Source: Eleftheria terrae
GTDB lineage: Bacteria > Pseudomonadota > Gammaproteobacteria > Burkholderiales > Burkholderiaceae_C
Direction of reading: 5' to 3'
Length of the DNA: 64,000 nucleotides
Assembly: GCF_030419005.1 (NCBI RefSeq)
Contig: NZ_CP106951.1
Location: 2,852,001 to 2,916,000 of the forward strand
Positions 62,996-64,000 of this stretch are shown piece by piece; positions within the stretch are counted from its first letter, which is position 1, and each line of letters opens with the position of its first letter. A program made the position numbers and the translations under genes. The notes beneath the pieces were generated by a model. It was not told where the DNA came from. It ran no database searches and saw only the letters and a program-made list of their open reading frames with translations.

Positions 62996-63958
62996 ATGAA
63001 TACGCTCGCTCCCCTTCTGTCGGCCCGCCAGACTTCGGGCGCTCCTCAGGCTGTCCGGCAGATGACGGCCAGCTTCTGCTGCGTGCTCGCGGCGGCCCTG
63101 GCCGGATGCCGCTCCGAGACGCCGGAGTACCAGCCCAGCTACTCCACGGAGCCGATCGCGCCCGAAAGCGAGGTCGTCACCGTTGCCGTGCACCCGCTGC
63201 ACAGCCCGCAGAAGCTGGCCACGCTGTACCAGCCGCTCGTCGACCACTTGAATGCCCGCATCAAGGGCGTCCATTTCGCACTCGAAGCGTCTTCGAGCTA
63301 CAGTGCCTTTGAGCAGAAACTCCGTGAGCAAAAGGTTCACGTTGCGCTGCCCAATCCCTACCAGACCGTGGTCGCCGAGAAGTACGGCTATCGCGTGATC
63401 GCAAAAGTGGCGGACGATCGCGACTTCCGGGGCCTGATCCTGGTTCGCAAGGACAGCGTGGTTCAACGTCCGGCCGATCTGAATGGCAAAGCGGTCAGCT
63501 TCCCCGCTCCCACCGCCCTGGCAGCGACACTCCTGCCCCAGCGCTGGCTGCACGACCACGGCGTGGACATCGGCTCGATGAACGTCATCTACGCAGGAAC
63601 CCAGGAGAGTTCGATCCTCAACGTTGCACTCGGCAAGACCGCCGCGGCAGGGAGCTGGCCGCAGGCGTGGCGCAGCTTCGAGCAGGACCGGCCGCACCTT
63701 GCCTCGCAGCTGATGGTGAAGTGGACAACCGAGCCGCTCGTCAACAACGCGGTCATGGTCCGGTCCGGCGTCAGCGAGATGATGGCGGCGCAGATCAGGG
63801 ATGCCCTGGTCTCGCTCGCAACACAGGAGCCCGGCCGGGCGATCCTGGCGCGCATGGCCGTCGGCGGTTTCGAGCCCGCGGTCGCAGCCGACTACGACAA
63901 GGTGCGCCGTTTCGTGCGCGACTTCGAGCGGGACATTCGGCCCGTGGGATGGAACTGA
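62996..63958 (+). CDS. PhnD/SsuA/transferrin-family substrate-binding lipoprotein
   Basis: Periplasmic binding protein of 320 residues in the PhnD-like family. A lipobox LAGC (Cys near residue 36, after FCCVLAAALAGC) marks a lipoprotein. Mature landmarks are VTVAVHPLHSPQKLATLYQP near residue 60, VHVALPNPYQTVVAEKYGY near residue 115, and LNGKAVSFPAPTALAATLLP near residue 160. The ATG at 62996 is chosen since it supplies Arg residues before the hydrophobic part; ATG at 63062 is possible. No ABC permease follows; the next frame looks like a sensor, so a two-component sensory role (as in other PhnD-kinase pairs) is likely. Confidence 0.84.
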   Translation: MNTLAPLLSARQTSGAPQAVRQMTASFCCVLAAALAGCRSETPEYQPSYSTEPIAPESEVVTVAVHPLHSPQKLATLYQPLVDHLNARIKGVHFALEASSSYSAFEQKLREQKVHVALPNPYQTVVAEKYGYRVIAKVADDRDFRGLILVRKDSVVQRPADLNGKAVSFPAPTALAATLLPQRWLHDHGVDIGSMNVIYAGTQESSILNVALGKTAAAGSWPQAWRSFEQDRPHLASQLMVKWTTEPLVNNAVMVRSGVSEMMAAQIRDALVSLATQEPGRAILARMAVGGFEPAVAADYDKVRRFVRDFERDIRPVGWN

Positions 63959-63963
63959 TCGTC

Positions 63964-64000
63964 ATGCCCGCGTCGCTGCATCGGTTCCGGTCGTTCCGTG
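63964..64000 (+). CDS. Probable start of the next gene (cut by the window edge)
   Basis: ATG at 63964, 5 bases after the upstream stop, opens a frame reading MPASLHRFRSFR, a basic N-terminus of the kind that precedes a first membrane helix in sensor kinases or diguanylate cyclases. Only 12 codons are in the window, so the identity is a guess from position. Confidence 0.35.
   Translation, partial: MPASLHRFRSFR

Overview
The window is about 70% G+C and densely coded. Its housekeeping blocks point to a betaproteobacterium of the order Burkholderiales, probably the Leptothrix/Rubrivivax/Sphaerotilaceae side; this is inferred from gene content and order (def / LysM protein / dprA / smg, then yajC-secD-secF followed by a DUF1631 gene), not from a marker tree. 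There are no rRNA or tRNA genes, insertion sequences or CRISPR arrays.

Layout. 1-9.5 kb is core: peptide deformylase, a LysM protein, DprA, Smg, DUF1631, and the YajC/SecD/SecF accessory translocon. 9.8-15.3 kb is a Ter/Tel-type stress module: a TerF-like vWA protein, TelA, a TelA-like paralogue with a Pro/Ala-rich N-terminus, and two TerD proteins flanking a calcineurin-type phosphoesterase. 15.4-32.5 kb is a non-phosphorylative L-arabinose / D-galactose catabolic island. An 11-gene minus-strand operon carries AraD1, a semialdehyde dehydrogenase, two interleaved sugar ABC importers (AraFGH and YtfQRT/YjfF-like) and DgoK/DgoA. A divergent LysR regulator, a sugar 1-dehydrogenase, and the plus-strand dehydratase and lactonase complete the route. 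L-arabinose and D-galactose share ring stereochemistry, so the same oxidation enzymes could feed both the AraD1/semialdehyde branch and the DgoK/DgoA branch.

32.5-44.1 kb is a signalling region: a Coq4-like protein, a CHASE-PAS hybrid kinase, a TonB-dependent receptor, a lone receiver, and a NarL-type regulator with an ABC-type periplasmic binding lipoprotein and a HisKA_3 kinase. The upstream regions of the regulator gene and of the binding-protein gene are an imperfect direct repeat at a constant 1009-bp offset. 44.2-54.8 kb holds small independent units: GST, MarR/DMT exporter, nitroreductase, a decayed Lrp gene, an M20 amidohydrolase, a PilJ-domain periplasmic protein, an ECF sigma operon, an AraC/hydrolase pair and an FCP1-like phosphatase.

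55.2-64 kb contains a kinase-like protein with a receiver, a diguanylate cyclase, and the most striking item. This is a cysteine-free, Gly/Gln/Leu-rich harpin-like protein fused to a phage-tail-type lysozyme domain. It sits behind an exact plant-inducible-promoter box (TTCGC-N15-TTCGC) with a matching -10 element 30 bases further on. That implies the organism carries an Hrp-type type III secretion system elsewhere and that this is an orphan secreted substrate of it. DUF4259, methyltransferase and PhnD-type binding-protein genes close the window.
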